DNA of 64,000 bases. It comes from Frigoribacterium endophyticum. GTDB taxonomy: Bacteria > Actinomycetota > Actinomycetes > Actinomycetales > Microbacteriaceae. The notes beneath the pieces were generated by a model. The model saw only the letters and a program-made list of their open reading frames with translations, had not been told where the DNA came from and searched no databases. Positions 61,972 through 64,000 of this stretch are shown here, piece after piece. A program made the position numbers and the translations under genes. The stretch is taken from contig NZ_JAAOYV010000002.1 in assembly GCF_011759585.1 (NCBI RefSeq), positions 1,423,510 through 1,487,509 of the forward strand. The letters run 5' to 3'. How positions within the stretch are numbered: position 1 is the stretch's first letter; every line of letters begins with the position of its first letter.

Positions 61972-62931
61972 ATGGGTGACGAGGGCGACGATCGCGTCCG
62001 CATCGAAGCGGCCGGCACCGACCTCGACGAGGCCGTCGCCGTCTTCGAGCAGGGCTACAACGGCACAGGGCTCGTCGCGCGCGCGACGGAGCTCGATTTC
62101 TCGTACCGTCACTCCGCCACCGGCGACCCCGACCTGACGCTCCGCACCTCGAAGTTCTCCGGCGAGATCACCGGCACGATCGAGCCCCCCGGCGAGCACA
62201 TCGTCCAGTGGCTGAGCCGCGGCCGTGCCGTGATGGACCTCGGGCGCGACGAGGTGCACATCGAGGTCGGCGTGCCCGTGGTGTTCCCGCACGGGCGGCC
62301 GTTCTCGTTCCGCTACGCCGACTTCGAGCAGAACCTCGTGCACGTCGACGACGTGCTGCTGCACGAGGTCGCCGCCGAGCGGGAGGGCGCGGCCCCCGGC
62401 TCGCTCCACTTCGACCACTCCGTGCCGCCCTCGCCCGCGGCGCTCCGCACCTGGAACAGCACGGTGCGGCTCATCGCCCAGACCTACCTCGGCGGCGAGA
62501 TCGCGCCGATGATGCGCGCCGAGATGGCCCGGCTCGCCGCCGTCGCGATGCTCGACACCTTCAGCCACTCGTCGACGAGCCTGCCGGAGGCGCTGCTCGC
62601 GCCCCGGAACGCCTCGCTGCGGAGCGCGGTCGAGTACGTGCACGCCCACGCCCACCTGCCCATCACGGCCGCCGACGTCGCCCAGCACGCCGGCCTCACG
62701 GCGCGGGGGCTGCAGCAGTCGTTCAGCCGCCACCTCGAGACCACGCCCACGGAGTACCTGCGGGGGGTGCGCCTCGAGCGCGTCCACGAGGAGCTGCGGG
62801 CCGGGTCGCCCGACCGCGTCACGGTGGCCGAGGTGGCCCGCCGCTGGGCGTTCGCGCACCTCGGGCGGTTCAGCGCGGCGTACGTGAAGCGCTTCGGGGA
62901 GTACCCGCGCGACACGCTGCAGCGCGCGTAG
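61972..62931 (+). CDS. AraC-family transcriptional regulator (AraC paralogue 2)
   Basis: 319 aa, the same length as the regulator at 11996..12955 and aligned to it end to end. The sensor domain has LDFSYRHSATGDPDLTLR, HIVQWLSRGRAVMDLGRD and FSFRYADFEQNLVHVDD. The double helix-turn-helix has LPITAADVAQHAGLTARGLQ and VTVAEVARRWAFAHLGRFSA. The ligand is unknown. Confidence 0.92.
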   Translation: MGDEGDDRVRIEAAGTDLDEAVAVFEQGYNGTGLVARATELDFSYRHSATGDPDLTLRTSKFSGEITGTIEPPGEHIVQWLSRGRAVMDLGRDEVHIEVGVPVVFPHGRPFSFRYADFEQNLVHVDDVLLHEVAAEREGAAPGSLHFDHSVPPSPAALRTWNSTVRLIAQTYLGGEIAPMMRAEMARLAAVAMLDTFSHSSTSLPEALLAPRNASLRSAVEYVHAHAHLPITAADVAQHAGLTARGLQQSFSRHLETTPTEYLRGVRLERVHEELRAGSPDRVTVAEVARRWAFAHLGRFSAAYVKRFGEYPRDTLQRA

Positions 62932-62988
62932 GTCGGCGAGGCGGGCCGGTCGGGTGCCCGTCTCCAGGCGGGCGTCAGGAGTCAGTCG

Positions 62989-63276
62989 TCAGGCGCCGGC
63001 GTCGGCGGAGCCGCCCGAGGCCGCGGGGGAGGCCTCGGCGAAGAAGTCGCCGTACGAGGGCCCGGCCGCGACCGACCGGCGTCGGCCCAGGGGAGGCACC
63101 ACCGCGAGGCGTGCGTCGCGCGCGGGGCGGCGCTTCGGGTAGCCCTGGATGCGCACGGGCCGGGTCTCGGGGTCGGAGACGTAGCTGCTCGCGGCCTCGT
63201 CGAGCCCGGCGGCGCCCGGGGCTGGGGCGGAGGCCGGGTCGCTCGTGGTCGTGGTCGTGGTCGTGCTGGTGCTCAC
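62989..63276 (-). CDS. 95-aa YVSDP/YGDFF protein (paralogue of the 54-aa protein at 42.8 kb)
   Basis: 95 aa from GTG behind GAGGAG. A Ser/Thr run and Ala/Pro linker (first 30 residues) precede YVSDPETRPVRIQGYPKRRP, a basic spacer with PPLGRRRS, and SYGDFFAEASPAAS. Both end motifs match 42742..42906. No domain or catalytic residue is recognised. It diverges from the 124-aa gene and its tiny upstream frame. Confidence 0.7.
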   Translation of the reverse strand: MSTSTTTTTTTSDPASAPAPGAAGLDEAASSYVSDPETRPVRIQGYPKRRPARDARLAVVPPLGRRRSVAAGPSYGDFFAEASPAASGGSADAGA

Positions 63277-63458
63277 GTCTCCTCGTTCCTCGAGGATCGG
63301 CCAGCCTCGCAGTGTCGTGCGCGACGTCGTGCGACGGCGCCTCCTCAACCTAGGGAGGCGGCACCGGACCAGGCAGGCTGGTCGTCCCCGATGCGAACAG
63401 GGTGTGCCGTCGTCGGACGGCCGGGGGCTCAGGGCCCTCCGCGCGTAGCGTGAGGGGC

Positions 63459-63491
63459 ATGCAGACACCCCAGGCCGTGGCCCAGCCGTGA
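63459..63491 (+). CDS. Possible 10-codon leader peptide
   Basis: ATG-initiated frame of 10 codons (MQTPQAVAQP) whose TGA overlaps the GTG of the next gene. A TAGCGT -10-like box ends only about 8 bases upstream, implying a leaderless start. Translation of it would deliver ribosomes to the weak GTG. Alternatively the ATG is chance; there is no Shine-Dalgarno for either start. Confidence 0.35.
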   Translation: MQTPQAVAQP

Positions 63492-63862
63492 AGCGCCTCC
63501 ACTACGTCGAGGGCCACGTGGTCACGGGCGACGACATCGCGGAGGCGGTGGTCGCCTACGCGCGCGCCCTCGCCCTCCGCGGGCGGTCCGACTCGGTCGA
63601 CCTGCCCGGCATCGACGTCGACGGCGAGGAGCGACGCTTCCAGCTGCTGCTCGGCCCCTCGAGCCAGATGCTCGTCTCGCACGAGCCGTGGCACGGCGAC
63701 GAGCTGACCGACGAGGCGCTGGTCGCCGACGTGGGCCGGCGCGGCCTGCAGATCTCGGGCCCCGACCCCGTGGCCACGCCGAGCGGCGGCAGCCCCGTCG
63801 CGGTCGTGCCCCTCGAGGCGGACGAGTTCACGCCGGTCGAGATCAGCTCGCCCGAGGGCTGA
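63488..63862 (+). CDS. Hypothetical protein, paralogue of the 162-aa protein at 32 kb
   Basis: 124 aa from GTG. MKRLHYVEGHVVTGDDIAEA, VVAYARALALRG and FQLLLGPSSQMLVSHEP parallel 31842..32330. The acidic end (LEADEFTPVEISSPEG) replaces the long tail of that paralogue. No membrane segment or catalytic motif is present. Role unknown. Confidence 0.72.
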   Translation: MKRLHYVEGHVVTGDDIAEAVVAYARALALRGRSDSVDLPGIDVDGEERRFQLLLGPSSQMLVSHEPWHGDELTDEALVADVGRRGLQISGPDPVATPSGGSPVAVVPLEADEFTPVEISSPEG

Positions 63863-63935
63863 GCCGGCCCGGGCCCGGCCCGGCCCGGGGCCGGAGCCCG
63901 GTCGGCCCCGGCCGACCCCGGCGCCCGCGACCGGT

Positions 63936-63995
63936 CGCCCCGACGACGGAAGGCCCGCCCTGCGTGAGCAGGGCGGGCCTTCCGTCGTCGGGGCG
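63936..63995. terminator. Strong bidirectional terminator
   Basis: Perfect 28-bp arms (63936-63963 and 63968-63995) around loop GTGA. The arms begin CGCCCCGACGACGGAAGG. It follows the 124-aa gene and may also end a gene entering from the right. Confidence 0.85.
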
Positions 63996-64000
63996 CGAGC

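Overview
The window is very GC-rich DNA, by eye above 70 % GC, with GTG/ATG starts, many 4-base ATGA/GTGA gene overlaps and short intergenic gaps. It carries actinobacterial families: GAF-ANTAR regulators, a SigB/SigF-type sigma factor, DUF7882-like small proteins, a LysG/LysE pair and an HspR-type operator. I judge it to be chromosomal DNA of a Microbacteriaceae-type actinobacterium; the genus is not determined. I see no transposase, integrase, phage gene or CRISPR array, but at least five families of short palindromic dispersed repeats sit between genes.

Layout. 0-5.3 kb: membrane lipid aminoacylation-type protein, aldo/keto reductase, a repeat-rich gap and a degenerate SGNH hydrolase. 5.4-9.3 kb: NarL-type two-component system with an ABC-2 exporter. 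9.6-13 kb: epimerase-like SDR, a two-gene micro-operon, a TetR-like domain protein and an AraC regulator. 13.1-24.5 kb: glycoconjugate cluster with ADP-heptose synthesis (GmhA, HldE, GmhB), five glycosyltransferases and an SDR, plus a secreted proline-repeat protein. 24.5-28.3 kb: ANTAR protein overlapping antisense with a stress sigma factor, membrane protein and nitroreductase. 28.5-31.7 kb: small acidic protein and a ClpC-like ATPase behind two HspR-type inverted repeats. 31.8-41.9 kb: small proteins, Rieske-DUF2231 protein, amino acid permease, lysine exporter and its regulator, TSUP exporter, zinc alcohol dehydrogenase, manganese catalase, lipoprotein. 42-52.3 kb: tRNA-Gly, flavoprotein, MarR regulator, a four-gene micro-operon, DUF7882-like and Rho_N-like proteins, a dense cluster of DnaA-box-like 9-mers, alanine dehydrogenase and three GAF-ANTAR proteins. 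52.3-57.3 kb: Eis-like acetyltransferase, then an operon of an acyl-CoA-dehydrogenase-like protein, a PIG-L deacetylase/NodS-like methyltransferase fusion and a GT2. 57.5-64 kb: MarR regulator, lipoprotein plus MacB-type ABC transporter, glutathione peroxidase, a second AraC paralogue, and small paralogous proteins.

Most unusual are (1) a run of four tiny, overlapping genes (47, 32, 53 and 28 aa) near 45.4-45.8 kb, two of which have recognisable paralogues, again overlapping, near 10.9-11.2 kb; (2) nine DnaA-box-like 9-mers in about 190 bp near 48.5 kb without dnaA or dnaN; (3) palindromic repeat families, one with compensatory changes in its arms; and (4) the dehydrogenase/deacetylase-methyltransferase/GT2 operon, whose enzyme types partly resemble Nod-factor tailoring.

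Limits: everything was read by eye. Residue positions are approximate where stated, and family names rest on motif recognition, not on searches.
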